Notes: generated by a model not told the origin, from the sequence alone. Shown: positions 8,715-18,832, numbered from the stretch's first letter. The stretch: 53,545 nucleotides of DNA from Chloroflexota bacterium (GCA_016202435.1 JACQOR010000081.1:1-53545), one strand, 5' to 3'. Program-made: numbers and translations.

Positions 8715-10880
8715 TTGACGGCGACTCGCACCCCCTCTGCTCGCGGGACTCGACCGGGGATCAGAACTGGTTCGCGCGCCCGTGGATCGGCTCTGCGGGC
8801 GTCTCGCTCGACGGCCAAAGGGCCGCCTATCGATATGCCCGACCTGCCCGGCTGGCAGCTCGCCGGGACGTCATTGATCGCCGTGGCTCTCGTCGGACTC
8901 CTGGCGCTTACTTGGCCCGAAGGGCCCATCTTCCCCCAGGTAGCGCGATTCTTCACCCATTGGATCGGTTGGCTCGCCGGACTAGGGTTATTGTGGATTG
9001 GCGCGGTCGGAATCGTGGTGGTCGCTCCCCAAGCACGCCAGCAGCGCTGGGTTTGGGCGAAGCTGGTTGAAACCGGAATGCTCGCCGTTGGCGTCCTGGT
9101 GTTGGATGCCATCGAAGGGTCACGGGCTTACGGCCAGGTCGGCTACGCCCTGGCAACGTCACTCACGCGACTCTTAGGTCATGGCGCCACAACGACGGTG
9201 ATGGTCGCGGCGGTCGTCGGCTCCGGAGTCGCAGCCGTCGGGATTCGTAGTGATCAGATCTGGAGCTGGGGCCGCAGCGTGGCAGCGCTCACCTGGGGAG
9301 GGGCGTGCTTGACCGTCGGGGCGACGAGTTTCTTGCTGCATCGACTCGTCGCCTGGCTTGAACGCCGGAGGGCCAGCGAAGCTTCCGGTTCTCCGCGCGT
9401 CACCACCGGCGCGTCGGCCCACACGCCGGTGGTCTCCGGAGATCTTGCTGTTCTAGAGTTGGCGGCGGCCGGAAGTACCTGGAAAGCGCCACCTGTGGGG
9501 ATTCTTGCGTCGCGCAGGCCACCGGAGCCCAGTGACGGTAATCTGCGCGAGCAAGCTCGGGTGATAGAAGATACCTTGGCCAGCTTCAACATCGGCGCTC
9601 GCGTGCTGGAGATCAATCAAGGACCGGCCGTGACCCAGTTTGGCATTGAGCCGGCCCAGGGGGTACCCGTTAGCAGGATCATGGCGCGCGTAAATGACCT
9701 GGCCCTGCGTCTCGGCGCTACGCCCATTCGCATGGAAGCCCCGGTTCCTGGCCGCCGCATGCTCGGGGTCGAGGTTCCCAACGCCCGGGTTTCGCTCGTG
9801 GGGCTCCGAGAGATTCTGGAGAGCGATGTCTTCGCCAGAACGAAAGCGCAGATCCCATTGGCGCTCGGCCGAGACATCGCCGGTAAACCGGTTGTTGCGG
9901 ACCTGGCACGCATGCCCCACCTGCTCATTGCCGGTGCGACTGGCTCTGGAAAGAGCGTCGCCATCAACTCGATGGTGGCGTGCCTGTTGTCCCAGTTCAC
10001 GCCTGACCAGCTCCAGCTAGTGATGGTGGACCCGAAGATGGTGGAACTGACGGGTTACAACGGCATTCCCCATTTGCGCATGCCGGTCGTGACGGAGATG
10101 GACCGCATCGTGGGGACGTTAAAGTGGGTGGGGCACGAAATGGAGCGGCGCTACAAGCTTTTCGCGGCCCATTCTCAGCGGAACATCGACGGTTTCAATC
10201 AGCACGTCCGAAGGCTAGGAGAGCGGCCGCTCCCGTACATTGTGGTCATTATCGATGAGCTTGCGGACCTCATGATGACGGCCCCAGATGAGGCGGAAAA
10301 GACTATTTGCCGCCTGGCGCAACTCGCCCGGGCGACCGGCATCCATCTGGTAGTCGCGACGCAGCGGCCCTCCGTGGACGTGGTCACCGGACTCATCAAA
10401 GCGAATTTCCCGAGCAGGATCGCTTTCGCGGTGACGTCGCAGATTGATTCCCGGGTTATCCTCGACATGGTCGGGGCGGAACGGTTGCTGGGGCGGGGCG
10501 ACATGCTCTATCTGCCGCCGGACGCGAGCAAGCTGGTGCGCGTCCAGGGAACGTATGTCGCGGAGGAAGAGATCGAGGCGCTGGCAGCCTATTGGCGGCA
10601 GCTCGGCGCGCCCCAGTACGACGGTCAAGACCTCGAGGACGTTGAGAACCTGGGGAGACCGGTCGACCCGGCGGTCGATGACCTGTACGAGCGAGCGGTA
10701 GAGTTGGCGCAGCAGACTCGCCGTATGTCAGTGTCGCTCCTTCAGCGGAGGCTTGGGATCGGCTATCCGAGGGCCGCACGGTTGGTGGACCTCCTAGAGG
10801 AGCGCGGGATCATCGCCTCTGCCGAGGACGGCCGCACTCGTGAGGTGCTCGTCCAGGGAGAGTTGCCTCCACCAGAATGA
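8715..10880 (+). CDS. ftsK: DNA translocase FtsK/SpoIIIE
   Basis: Walker A GATGSGKSVAINSMVA, PHLRMPVVTEM, ATQRPSVDVVTGLIKANFPSRIAF and C-terminal gamma winged helix (SVSLLQRRLGIGYPRAARLVDLLEERGI). Confidence 0.95.
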   Translation: MTATRTPSARGTRPGIRTGSRARGSALRASRSTAKGPPIDMPDLPGWQLAGTSLIAVALVGLLALTWPEGPIFPQVARFFTHWIGWLAGLGLLWIGAVGIVVVAPQARQQRWVWAKLVETGMLAVGVLVLDAIEGSRAYGQVGYALATSLTRLLGHGATTTVMVAAVVGSGVAAVGIRSDQIWSWGRSVAALTWGGACLTVGATSFLLHRLVAWLERRRASEASGSPRVTTGASAHTPVVSGDLAVLELAAAGSTWKAPPVGILASRRPPEPSDGNLREQARVIEDTLASFNIGARVLEINQGPAVTQFGIEPAQGVPVSRIMARVNDLALRLGATPIRMEAPVPGRRMLGVEVPNARVSLVGLREILESDVFARTKAQIPLALGRDIAGKPVVADLARMPHLLIAGATGSGKSVAINSMVACLLSQFTPDQLQLVMVDPKMVELTGYNGIPHLRMPVVTEMDRIVGTLKWVGHEMERRYKLFAAHSQRNIDGFNQHVRRLGERPLPYIVVIIDELADLMMTAPDEAEKTICRLAQLARATGIHLVVATQRPSVDVVTGLIKANFPSRIAFAVTSQIDSRVILDMVGAERLLGRGDMLYLPPDASKLVRVQGTYVAEEEIEALAAYWRQLGAPQYDGQDLEDVENLGRPVDPAVDDLYERAVELAQQTRRMSVSLLQRRLGIGYPRAARLVDLLEERGIIASAEDGRTREVLVQGELPPPE

Positions 10881-10963
10881 CCGAAGCTCTTGTCAGGGAA
10901 GAGCTGACGTCCGGTCCGGTTCGCGGGGAAGACCTGGCTCAGGCGAAGCGCTAGGAGCGGACC

Positions 10964-13729
10964 TTGCTTCGAGTCCTTGCCGTCCTCGTCGGACTTGGGC
11001 TTGCGACGGTCATTTTTTATCCGGAGATCGCGCTTACCGGTCGCATCCTCGCTGATTATGACGTGTGGACATACTTCTATCCGCTGCGGCAGTATGGTGC
11101 TGATGCCCTGAAGGCCGGCCGGTTCCCGTTGTGGAACCCCGACACGTTTCTGGGCGCCCCGTTTTTTGCTAATCCCCAGACATCGCTTCTATATCCGGGA
11201 ACGTTGCTCTTTCTCGTTCTGCCGGTTCCGGACGCCTACACAGTCTCTGTCCTACTGCACGTCTTTCTGACTGCGGCCGCAGCCCACGCCTTCATGCGTG
11301 TCGTCCTCGGCGTCCGGACTGTGCCCGGGCTCTTGGGCGCCTTCGCCCTCGCCTTCGGAGGGGCGGTCTCGGCGCAGATCGGCCATATCAATCAGCTCAG
11401 TGCAACCCCGTGGCTGCTGGTTGTCGCGGTCTGTACCGACCTGGCTTTTCGCCGGCGGAGTCTGGTGTGGCTCTCCCTCGGAGCTATGGCACTAGGAATC
11501 CAACTGCTCGCCGGGCACGCGCAGATTGCCTATATGACCGCGTGGGTGGTGGGGATCTTGCTGCTCTGGCGAGTGGTTGAGGAAGTGCGCTCTGGGATTC
11601 CCGCCGAAGACGCTGGACCAGCAGTATCGCGCTGGAGGACGGTGCTCCGCGGGATCGGCATATTTGCCTTGATGGTGCTTCCTGGCGCGGCGGTGGCAGC
11701 GGCTCAACTCGTGCCCACCGCCGAGCTTTCTGGAGAATCGGTCCGAAGCGGCGGATTGTCCTTTCCCGAGGCCGTCACCTTCTCGCTGCCGCCAGATCAA
11801 ATTGCACGGGCGCTGCTCCCGGGCTATTGGGCGAATGTGTATAGCGAATTCATGGGATACGTGGGAACTCTCCCCCTCTTCCTGGCGATCCTCGCTCTGG
11901 CCTTCGCCCCCGGTTTACGAGTTCTCTTTGCACTGCTCGTTGCCTCGTTGGGTCTTGCTCTGGCTCTGGGGGGGGCCAACCCACTCTATGGCGTGGTGTA
12001 CGAGGTCGTGCCCGGGATCGACCTGTTCCGCGTTCCAGCACGCTGGCTGCTCGTGTACAGCTTGGGGGTGGCCGCGTTGGCGGCCCTCGGCGGCGAATGG
12101 ATCTTGGACCGCCCGCTGCCGACCGCCAACGTGTGGCGGCCACCCGTCGTGCTGGGAATCGCATCATTGATCGTCGTCCTGTTCACGGAGCTCGTGGGCG
12201 ACGTTCCGGATCGAATCGTGGCGCTTTGGATGTGTGGCTTCATAGGAGCGGGTGTCGTCGCGCTGCTGGCCTTGCGGCGACCCGGAAGAGCAGTCTCGGC
12301 GCTGCTGGTGCTGGGATGTCTGGCAGAACTGCGCGCCACCGCCCTGGACTTGCCGGCGCGAAACCCGGTGCCTGCCGAGGCGTATACGACGCGGCGAGAA
12401 GTCCCCAGTTACCTGGCCCAGGCGGGGCAGGGGCGCCTGCTCAGCATTGCTCCCACGGAGTACGAGGTGCCCGACAGCGCGATCCTTGCCGCGAGCCATC
12501 CCAACCTTGGCTCCGCGGCTTCGCTGGCGTTCAAGACCGCACTCAAGTTGGATGAGGTCATGTCGCCTAACGTCCCGCTGCGGTTTGGCCTCAGCACAGT
12601 AGATGGCTATGACGGGGGCGTGCTCCCGCTGCGTAGATACCTCGAAATGGCGAGCCTTTTGGTCCCCAGATCCGATCTTAGAAGTGACGGCGTGCTGCGC
12701 ACTCGTCTGCTGGCTGTTCCGGAACCGGCGCTGCTGGATCTTTTCCGGGTCAGAGCGGTCATTGCGAATCAGGTGAACGACATAGACATAGACGGGGTGC
12801 GTTTCGACACGAGCAGCGCGCGACGACTGGTTGCCGGAGCCGCCGTCACAGTGGACCTGTCCGCGCCGCTCGAGCTGCGGGAGATCGCGCTCCTGGCCAG
12901 CACGGATGAGCTGTCGACGCTGGACACCGTGGGGACGGTGGTCCTGGAACGTGCGGACGGCTCCCGAGAAGAGGTGCCCTTGCTTCCGGAGCGCCACGTG
13001 TTTGCTCGCGGGGCGCCGGGGCCCCTCAGAGCGGCACGGCGAGTAATTCAGCCGGGGCAGTCCGGCGGTGAGGACACCGCCGTGAGGATCGGGGTCGCGG
13101 CGGGGGAAGCGGTGACCCGGGTGACATACCACTGGAACGGGCCCGGTGTCTGGGAGTTGCGGGGCGCGGTTCTGGTGGGAACAGATGGCCGGCAGGAGCA
13201 GCTAGTCCTGCTTCCTGAAGTGCGGCGGACGCTGTTCCCCGTGCTTAAAGTGTACGAACCTACATGGGCGCATCCGGCCGTGACAGACCTCGTGCTGCAG
13301 GCCGAGACAGTGGATGACGAGCGGGCGCTCGCAGGACTGCGGGCGGAGCCCGCATCGCCGCAGTGGCTGGTTCGCCTGGCGGAGGGCTCGGACGCAATGC
13401 CGCAGGAAGGTGCGGGGCGGGGACGGATGTTGCTCGTCGACCGTTCCCCGGAGCGGCTGGGCTTCGAGCGCGTTGGCTCTGACGGCGCGGGCTATCTGGT
13501 GGTGGACGATGCCTGGGTGCCAGGCTGGCGGGCGTGGATAGACGATGAGGAGGTTCGAGTACAGCGCGCGAACGTGCTCTTCAAGGCCGTCTGGGTTCCA
13601 AGCGGAGCGCAGAAGGTGGTCCTGAGCTATGAGCCTAACTCAGTCAAGGTCGGGTTCGTGGCCAGTGCGCTCGGCGTCCTCGCCATCGTTGTGCTCCTGG
13701 TCCTGGGGCTGAGAGGTCGTCGGCTCTAA
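10964..13729 (+). CDS. YfhO-like large multi-TM membrane protein
   Basis: DYDVWTYFYPLRQYGADALKAGRFPLWNPDTFLGAPFFANPQTSLLYPG and C-term ERVGSDGAGYLVVDDAWVPGWRAWIDDEEVRVQRANVLFKAVWVPSG are YfhO-type. Confidence 0.85.
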   Translation: MLRVLAVLVGLGLATVIFYPEIALTGRILADYDVWTYFYPLRQYGADALKAGRFPLWNPDTFLGAPFFANPQTSLLYPGTLLFLVLPVPDAYTVSVLLHVFLTAAAAHAFMRVVLGVRTVPGLLGAFALAFGGAVSAQIGHINQLSATPWLLVVAVCTDLAFRRRSLVWLSLGAMALGIQLLAGHAQIAYMTAWVVGILLLWRVVEEVRSGIPAEDAGPAVSRWRTVLRGIGIFALMVLPGAAVAAAQLVPTAELSGESVRSGGLSFPEAVTFSLPPDQIARALLPGYWANVYSEFMGYVGTLPLFLAILALAFAPGLRVLFALLVASLGLALALGGANPLYGVVYEVVPGIDLFRVPARWLLVYSLGVAALAALGGEWILDRPLPTANVWRPPVVLGIASLIVVLFTELVGDVPDRIVALWMCGFIGAGVVALLALRRPGRAVSALLVLGCLAELRATALDLPARNPVPAEAYTTRREVPSYLAQAGQGRLLSIAPTEYEVPDSAILAASHPNLGSAASLAFKTALKLDEVMSPNVPLRFGLSTVDGYDGGVLPLRRYLEMASLLVPRSDLRSDGVLRTRLLAVPEPALLDLFRVRAVIANQVNDIDIDGVRFDTSSARRLVAGAAVTVDLSAPLELREIALLASTDELSTLDTVGTVVLERADGSREEVPLLPERHVFARGAPGPLRAARRVIQPGQSGGEDTAVRIGVAAGEAVTRVTYHWNGPGVWELRGAVLVGTDGRQEQLVLLPEVRRTLFPVLKVYEPTWAHPAVTDLVLQAETVDDERALAGLRAEPASPQWLVRLAEGSDAMPQEGAGRGRMLLVDRSPERLGFERVGSDGAGYLVVDDAWVPGWRAWIDDEEVRVQRANVLFKAVWVPSGAQKVVLSYEPNSVKVGFVASALGVLAIVVLLVLGLRGRRL

Positions 13730-13814
13730 ATTCCCTGCGGACAGCACCGCGCGAGCCTCTGGGTCCACCACGTTCCTACAAGACCGGGCGTTCCGGTGTC
13801 GATGCGGGTTCAGC

Positions 13815-13820
13815 TATAAT
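13815..13820 (+). promoter_or_regulatory. Consensus -10 box (TATAAT) immediately before rplU
   Basis: cagcTATAATgcctcccccATG; predicted TSS only a few nt from the ATG. Confidence 0.5.
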
Positions 13821-13829
13821 GCCTCCCCC

Positions 13830-14144
13830 ATGCATGCGGTAATTGAGAGTGGCGGTAAGCAGTACCGCGTCTCCCCCGGCGACAAAGTCACCATCGAAAG
13901 GCTGGATGTGGAGTCCGGCACAACGGTGGAGTTCAGCCGAGTATTGCTCGTGGAGGACGACGCGGCGATCGAGGTTGGGCATCCGACGGTCCCTGGCGCA
14001 CGGGTGGTCGGGCACGTCCTCGGGCACGACCGAGGGGAAAAACTCGTGGTGTTCCGGTTCAAGGCAAAAGCGCGATATCGCCGCCGCACTGGTCACCGGC
14101 AGTCCCGTACCCACGTCCGCGTTACCGAGATCCAGCGAAGTTAA
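13830..14144 (+). CDS. rplU: 50S ribosomal protein L21
   Basis: [25 protein letters not shown]...[27 protein letters not shown]. Confidence 0.97.
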   Translation: MHAVIESGGKQYRVSPGDKVTIERLDVESGTTVEFSRVLLVEDDAAIEVGHPTVPGARVVGHVLGHDRGEKLVVFRFKAKARYRRRTGHRQSRTHVRVTEIQRS

Positions 14145-14146
14145 CG

Positions 14147-14404
14147 ATGGCGCACAAGAAGGGCGGCGGGAGTTCACGCAACGGGCGCGACAGTGAGGGC
14201 CAGCGCCTCGGTGTAAAACGATCCGATGGGTGCGTAGTTCGGGCGGGCACTATCATCCTCCGCCAGCGCGGGACCCCGGTTCGGCCCGGCAACAACGTCG
14301 GGATCGGCCGGGATCACACGCTATTTGCTCTGATTGACGGTACCGTTCGATTCGAACACGCGACCCGCGAGCGGAAGCGCGTCAGTGTCTACGCTTCCGA
14401 ATGA
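14147..14404 (+). CDS. rpmA: 50S ribosomal protein L27
   Basis: [62 protein letters not shown]. Confidence 0.98.
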   Translation: MAHKKGGGSSRNGRDSEGQRLGVKRSDGCVVRAGTIILRQRGTPVRPGNNVGIGRDHTLFALIDGTVRFEHATRERKRVSVYASE

Positions 14405-14423
14405 GCGAGGGCGAGCAGGACCG

Positions 14424-14675
14424 TTGAAGAAGGACATCCACCCCGAGTACGTAGAAGCCACGGTGCACTGTGCCTGCGGCAATACTTTTTCCACACACTC
14501 CACCAAGGCAATGATCCGAGTAGACATCTGCTCGCGATGCCATCCGTTCTTCACAGGTGAGCAGCGGTTGGTTGACACCGGTGGACGCGTCGAGCGCTTC
14601 ATGCGCCGCATGAGCCGAACCAGCTCCCGAGTTGAAGCTGCGGAATCCGCAGGGAATACCACTCCGGCGCGGTAG
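14424..14675 (+). CDS. rpmE: 50S ribosomal protein L31 (Cys-containing form)
   Basis: TTG start; [58 protein letters not shown]. Confidence 0.95.
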   Translation: MKKDIHPEYVEATVHCACGNTFSTHSTKAMIRVDICSRCHPFFTGEQRLVDTGGRVERFMRRMSRTSSRVEAAESAGNTTPAR

Positions 14676-14843
14676 CCGGTAGCCGTTTACACTGCGGGCG
14701 GCGGCACGGCAAACAAGTTTCCCGTCAGCGCCCCCCCTTAACTCGGGCGTTCCCAGCATTTCTGACAGGCGCATCCTGCCTTCCGCTGCTCTGTTTCCCA
14801 GAGTTTCTCGCGCCGTAGAGGCGGGCCGTCGCGTAGCGTGGCA

Positions 14844-14868
14844 GTACACGCTACTCGGTACCGTGTAC
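14844..14868. repeat. Inverted repeat GTACACG-N11-CGTGTAC upstream of XRE gene
   Basis: Perfect 7-bp arms at 14844-14850 and 14862-14868; a possible -10 (TACACT 14866-14871) overlaps the right arm. Confidence 0.55.
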
Positions 14869-14898
14869 ACTAGGAAGGAGGGGGCGAAGGAGTGGAGT

Positions 14899-15144
14899 GT
14901 GGACGCGAAACCGATGAGAAAGTGGACCGCTGGCCGCGTTCGGGAGCTTCGCAAAAGCCTCGATCTAACCCAGGAACGGTTCGCTCAACACCTTGGCGTA
15001 CGGCAGCAGACTATCAGCGAGTGGGAGACGGGCGTCTATGTGCCTCGCGGAGCCTCGGCCCGAGTCCTCGACCTCGTTGCTGAAAAGGTGGAGTTCCAAT
15101 ACGGGCTCGAGGCTCCAGAGGCTACTCCCGACGCCGGCGATTGA
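14899..15144 (+). CDS. XRE-family helix-turn-helix regulator
   Basis: VRELRKSLDLTQERFAQHLGVRQQTISEWETGVYVPRGASARVLD; GTG start at 14899 preceded by AAGGAG is preferred over 14863. Confidence 0.85.
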   Translation: MDAKPMRKWTAGRVRELRKSLDLTQERFAQHLGVRQQTISEWETGVYVPRGASARVLDLVAEKVEFQYGLEAPEATPDAGD

Positions 15145-15172
15145 TCGGCGGCGGATTCGAGCGCACCTCCCG

Positions 15173-16612
15173 GTGGCTAGACATCGCGGGATCCCGGAGG
15201 CCTTTGTATGCTGGCTGTGGCAGGAGCGGAGAGCCGGTCGGACACTGATCACTTCTGATGGGCGCCGCCTGGATGTGATCTATCCGGGGCGGCGGTGGGG
15301 CAGCTGGGGTCCGGACTTCCGAGAGGCGATCTTGGCTGTGGATGGTGCGGTGGTTCGGGGTGACGTCGAGGTTCACGTGCGCGCCGCCGACTGGCGGGCC
15401 CACGGTCACTCATCAGATCCTGAGTACGCCGGAATCCGGTTGCACGTGATCTTTGAGCGCTCCGCCTCGGGTCCGGATCAGGCCACACTGATGACGGTCT
15501 ACCTGGGCGCCCACCTCCTGGAATCGATCGACGCGCTTCTGCAAGCGTGGCGTGAAGCCTCCTTGCGGACCAACAGTGAGTCTTGCCGTTCACCCGAGGA
15601 AGCTGCGGACCTGCTTGAGCGAGCCGGGTTGGCCCGGCTCAATTCGAAGGCGGCCCGCTTCGAAGGCGACCTGGTGACCGTAGGGCCCCGGGAGGCGCTG
15701 CTTCGCGGGGCAAGTGAGTGTCTAGGGTATGCGGCAAACGTGCCTCCGATCAGGGCACTGCTGGAACGCTTCTCGGTGCGAATGGTGGCAGACCTGCTGC
15801 GAGTCGAGGGCGCTCTTGTGGCGAGCGCCGCGCTCTTCGGCACCGCGGGTCTACTGCCTTCGCAGCGAGGCAGGCTTCCTCCGGACGGCTACTCCTTGCG
15901 TATGGAGCATCTCTGGCGCGAGCTGGCGTGGCCGGGCCCTTCGCGGAGTCTGGGCTGGCGTTGGATTGGAAGTCGGCCGGCCAATATGCCGACACGGCGG
16001 GTCGCCGCACTTCTGGCGCTGCTCCATGAGGGTCGGGGTGCCCCGGAGGAGGAGGTTCTGGCGGCGGTTTGGGAGCTGCCACCTCGCAGGGTGGCGGGCG
16101 CACTCCGTGCGACGTTTCAGCGAAAGGGTGACGAGTACTGGCGTGCCCATGGGGACTTCGGACAACCCCTACAGGTCCGGACTGCACTGGTCGGTTCTCG
16201 GAGGGCGGCCGACATCGTCGTAAACGCGGCCCTGCCGTGGGCCCTGGCGATCGCTCGGGCGCGGGACGACCGGCCTCTTCATGATGCCGTCATCCGTGCG
16301 TATCGTGTCCATCCGCGGCTCGCCGACGACCAGATTACGCGCCATATGGCGTTCCAGGTGCTAGGGAGCGTTTCAAACCCAGTGGTCAATTCGGCGTGCC
16401 GTCAGCAGGGATTGCACCAGTTGTATCGCGGCTGGTGCACCGACCGCGACTGTCAGGACTGTCCTGCTTTCGCTCAAGACGGAGCGACCCGGGTTCCTTC
16501 TCAAAGTCAGGCCAGCGAGGCGTCTCTTAGCAGAGCCGCGAATATGATCGCACCCGGCAACTTCGACAGGCCAGGGGAGCCGAATGGCATGCCGCACTCA
16601 TCGAACAGGTAG
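15173..16612 (+). CDS. DUF2851 family protein
   Basis: GRRLDVIYPGRRWGSWGPDFREAILAVDGAVVRGDVEVHVRAADWRAHGHSSDPEYAGIRLHVIFE...NSACRQQGLHQLYRGWCTDRDCQDCP; start approximate. Confidence 0.85.
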   Translation: MARHRGIPEAFVCWLWQERRAGRTLITSDGRRLDVIYPGRRWGSWGPDFREAILAVDGAVVRGDVEVHVRAADWRAHGHSSDPEYAGIRLHVIFERSASGPDQATLMTVYLGAHLLESIDALLQAWREASLRTNSESCRSPEEAADLLERAGLARLNSKAARFEGDLVTVGPREALLRGASECLGYAANVPPIRALLERFSVRMVADLLRVEGALVASAALFGTAGLLPSQRGRLPPDGYSLRMEHLWRELAWPGPSRSLGWRWIGSRPANMPTRRVAALLALLHEGRGAPEEEVLAAVWELPPRRVAGALRATFQRKGDEYWRAHGDFGQPLQVRTALVGSRRAADIVVNAALPWALAIARARDDRPLHDAVIRAYRVHPRLADDQITRHMAFQVLGSVSNPVVNSACRQQGLHQLYRGWCTDRDCQDCPAFAQDGATRVPSQSQASEASLSRAANMIAPGNFDRPGEPNGMPHSSNR

Positions 16613-16613
16613 A

Positions 16614-16898
16614 ATGGACGAAACTTTCAGGAGGCTCACCACCACGATTCCCGACAACCCCGATTGGCGCCGCCACCGCGGTGCCTGCCCTAACTACCGC
16701 GAGCGCTGGTCCGCGGAAAGCGAGCCTGGCGACGACGGCTGCCGCCTCCTGTATCAAGTGATCTGCCTGATGAACACGCCCCCACTCACCATCGAGGAGC
16801 AGCAGCGCTGTCTCTGCACGACCGGGGGCTGCTGGCGCGGTCCTGAGACCTGCGTCGACTCCTCTCATGCGAGGACTGGATTGGGCGTCCTTTCCTAG
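16614..16898 (+). CDS. Small cysteine-rich hypothetical protein
   Basis: 94 aa with eight Cys (ACPNYRER...GCRLLYQVICLMNTPPLTIEEQQRCLCTTGGCWRGPETC), immediately after the DUF2851 gene. Confidence 0.65.
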   Translation: MDETFRRLTTTIPDNPDWRRHRGACPNYRERWSAESEPGDDGCRLLYQVICLMNTPPLTIEEQQRCLCTTGGCWRGPETCVDSSHARTGLGVLS

Positions 16899-16931
16899 CC
16901 CGTGGCGCGGGTGGCTTCTGGGAGAGACGCG

Positions 16932-18461
16932 CTAGGATACCGCCTGCGCAAGCACTCGGGGAATCTGCGGCAGCAAGTCTGACGCGGCCAGCCCACCTGC
17001 ACCGAAGTCCGCAGAAATGTTGGCGGCCGCGGCCCCGTGCGCCCAGACCCCAAGGCGGGCCGCGGCGCTCGGCGTCAGTCCCCGCGCCAGCAGGGCACCA
17101 ACGATTCCGGTGAGAACGTCTCCCGTGCCGGCCGTGGCCAGCACGGGGTTCGGACGGGCATGCACCCAGGCGTTCCGGCCACTGCCAATGCCGGTGAACG
17201 GACCTTTCACGACCACCGTCACCCCCCAGGCTCGGGAAAGTCGTCCTGCAAGCTCCCACGCGGGCTCGTCGGGCGCAAGATTCGTACCGACCAGGCGGGC
17301 AAGCTCCCCCAGGTGTGGCGTTAGCACGACTTTTTGACCGATCCAATTCTCCCAGCCTGGACGAGTGGCGAGTGCGTTGAGACCGTCAGCATCCACCACG
17401 ACGGGCAGGCCGGCGACTGCCGCGTGACGCAACACGGCTTCCACCACGTCGCCAGCGCTCCCATCCGTCGAGAGCCCCGGCCCGACCGCCACGGCATCGA
17501 ACCGGTTGAGCTGTGGCGTGAGACGTTCAACGCATTCACGGCCCTGGGCTGCCGGTCCGCCGTCCGGCAGGGGCAAAAAGGTGATCTCGGCCAGGCGACT
17601 GGCCACGACATCCCGCAACCAGGGCGGTGCGGCCAACACAACCAGGCCCGCACCCGCGCGGACGGCAGCGGCGGTGACGAGATACGCCGCGCCTGCGTAT
17701 CGGGCTGACCCGGCCAATACCAGAAGGCGCCCGAGCGTCCCTTTGTGGGCACCGAGGGGCGTTCTTGAGAGCATCCCTGCCAGTGACGTTAAAGTCACCA
17801 CTTCGGCCGCTTCTGAAGGGCCGGGGGCGAGCCCGATATCGGCGAAGGCCAGCTCGCCGGTCCACGAGGAGGCGGCGGCGGACAGTAAGCCCTGCTTGGC
17901 TCCACCCAGGACCACCGTGAGATCGGCGATAACTGCGATCCCCCTTGCTCGGCCCGTGTCCGGGTCGAGGCCGCTTGGGGTATCCACGGCCACCACCTTG
18001 GTGCCGCGTTCGGTACGGCGCTGCTCATTTAGCGCCTGGATGATCCCTCGGAGCGGTTGTCGGGGTTCGCCTCGCGCGCCAAGGCCAAGTAGCCCATCGA
18101 GAATGACGGTCGCGTCGCTGAGCGCATGGTCCAGTTCGGAGGTGCCCTCTGAATGGTCGACTGCCTTTCCCCCTGCGCGGGTGAACTCGTCCTTCTCAGC
18201 GGCCGTAATCGAATGGCCCGGGCATAGATAGAGACCGGCTTGCCACCCAAACTGGCGGAGGCGGCGTGCCGCGATCCAGGCGTCCCGGCCGTTGCGGCCG
18301 GTGCCGACGAGCGCAAGCACGACGGCCGGTGTAGGCCAGCGGGCCGCCACGGCTTCTGCCACCGCGCTGCCCGCTCGATCCTGGAGCTCCTGCTCGCTTG
18401 TGCCCGATGCCAGCGTCTGGCGCTCGAGGTCGCGCATCTCCGCTACCGAGATCACCTTCAT
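16932..18461 (-). CDS. nnr: Bifunctional NAD(P)HX epimerase/dehydratase
   Basis: N-term YjeF-N domain (VVLALVGTGRNGRDAWIAARRL) plus C-term dehydratase (GATVVVKGPFTGIGSGRNAWVHARPNPVLATAGTGDVLTGIVGALLARG). Confidence 0.93.
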   Translation of the reverse strand: MKVISVAEMRDLERQTLASGTSEQELQDRAGSAVAEAVAARWPTPAVVLALVGTGRNGRDAWIAARRLRQFGWQAGLYLCPGHSITAAEKDEFTRAGGKAVDHSEGTSELDHALSDATVILDGLLGLGARGEPRQPLRGIIQALNEQRRTERGTKVVAVDTPSGLDPDTGRARGIAVIADLTVVLGGAKQGLLSAAASSWTGELAFADIGLAPGPSEAAEVVTLTSLAGMLSRTPLGAHKGTLGRLLVLAGSARYAGAAYLVTAAAVRAGAGLVVLAAPPWLRDVVASRLAEITFLPLPDGGPAAQGRECVERLTPQLNRFDAVAVGPGLSTDGSAGDVVEAVLRHAAVAGLPVVVDADGLNALATRPGWENWIGQKVVLTPHLGELARLVGTNLAPDEPAWELAGRLSRAWGVTVVVKGPFTGIGSGRNAWVHARPNPVLATAGTGDVLTGIVGALLARGLTPSAAARLGVWAHGAAAANISADFGAGGLAASDLLPQIPRVLAQAVS

Positions 18462-18832
18462 CGCGAAGGCGCGCTCGGCGGTGTTTCGGCGATGGCGACG
18501 GCGATCGCGTTTTCGCGCGAGTGAGAGATACTGACCTCAATCTCGGTTACGCCCAGCCGCTCGGCACGGCGTAGCATCCGGCCAGACAAACGCACCTCCG
18601 GCTTTCCCGAGGGCAGGCGCACCACCTCGATGCTCCTGAACGCCATGCCGCCCACGCCAAGCGCTTTCATGACGGCCTCTTTTGCGGCGAATCGCCCGGC
18701 GAGAGACGCCACCCGCCCCTGATTCTGTTGCCACTCCAGGTCGGTATACACGCGTCGCCGGAGACCGGCCGGGTGGCGCGCGAGGACGCGCGCCAGCCGC
18801 GAGATTTCCACGATGTCGATTCCCAAGCCCAC
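18458..18832 (-). CDS. acpS: Holo-[acyl-carrier-protein] synthase
   Basis: GLGIDIVEISRLARVLARHP...RFAAKEAVMKALG...VSISHSRENAIAVAI; 4-nt overlap with nnr; GTG start chosen at VGLGIDI. Confidence 0.93.
   Translation of the reverse strand: MGLGIDIVEISRLARVLARHPAGLRRRVYTDLEWQQNQGRVASLAGRFAAKEAVMKALGVGGMAFRSIEVVRLPSGKPEVRLSGRMLRRAERLGVTEIEVSISHSRENAIAVAIAETPPSAPSR

Noticed and set aside
12164-13132. 322-aa minus-strand ORF inside the YfhO-like gene
   Set aside because: Antisense shadow in GC-rich DNA; low-complexity R/G/H-rich composition.
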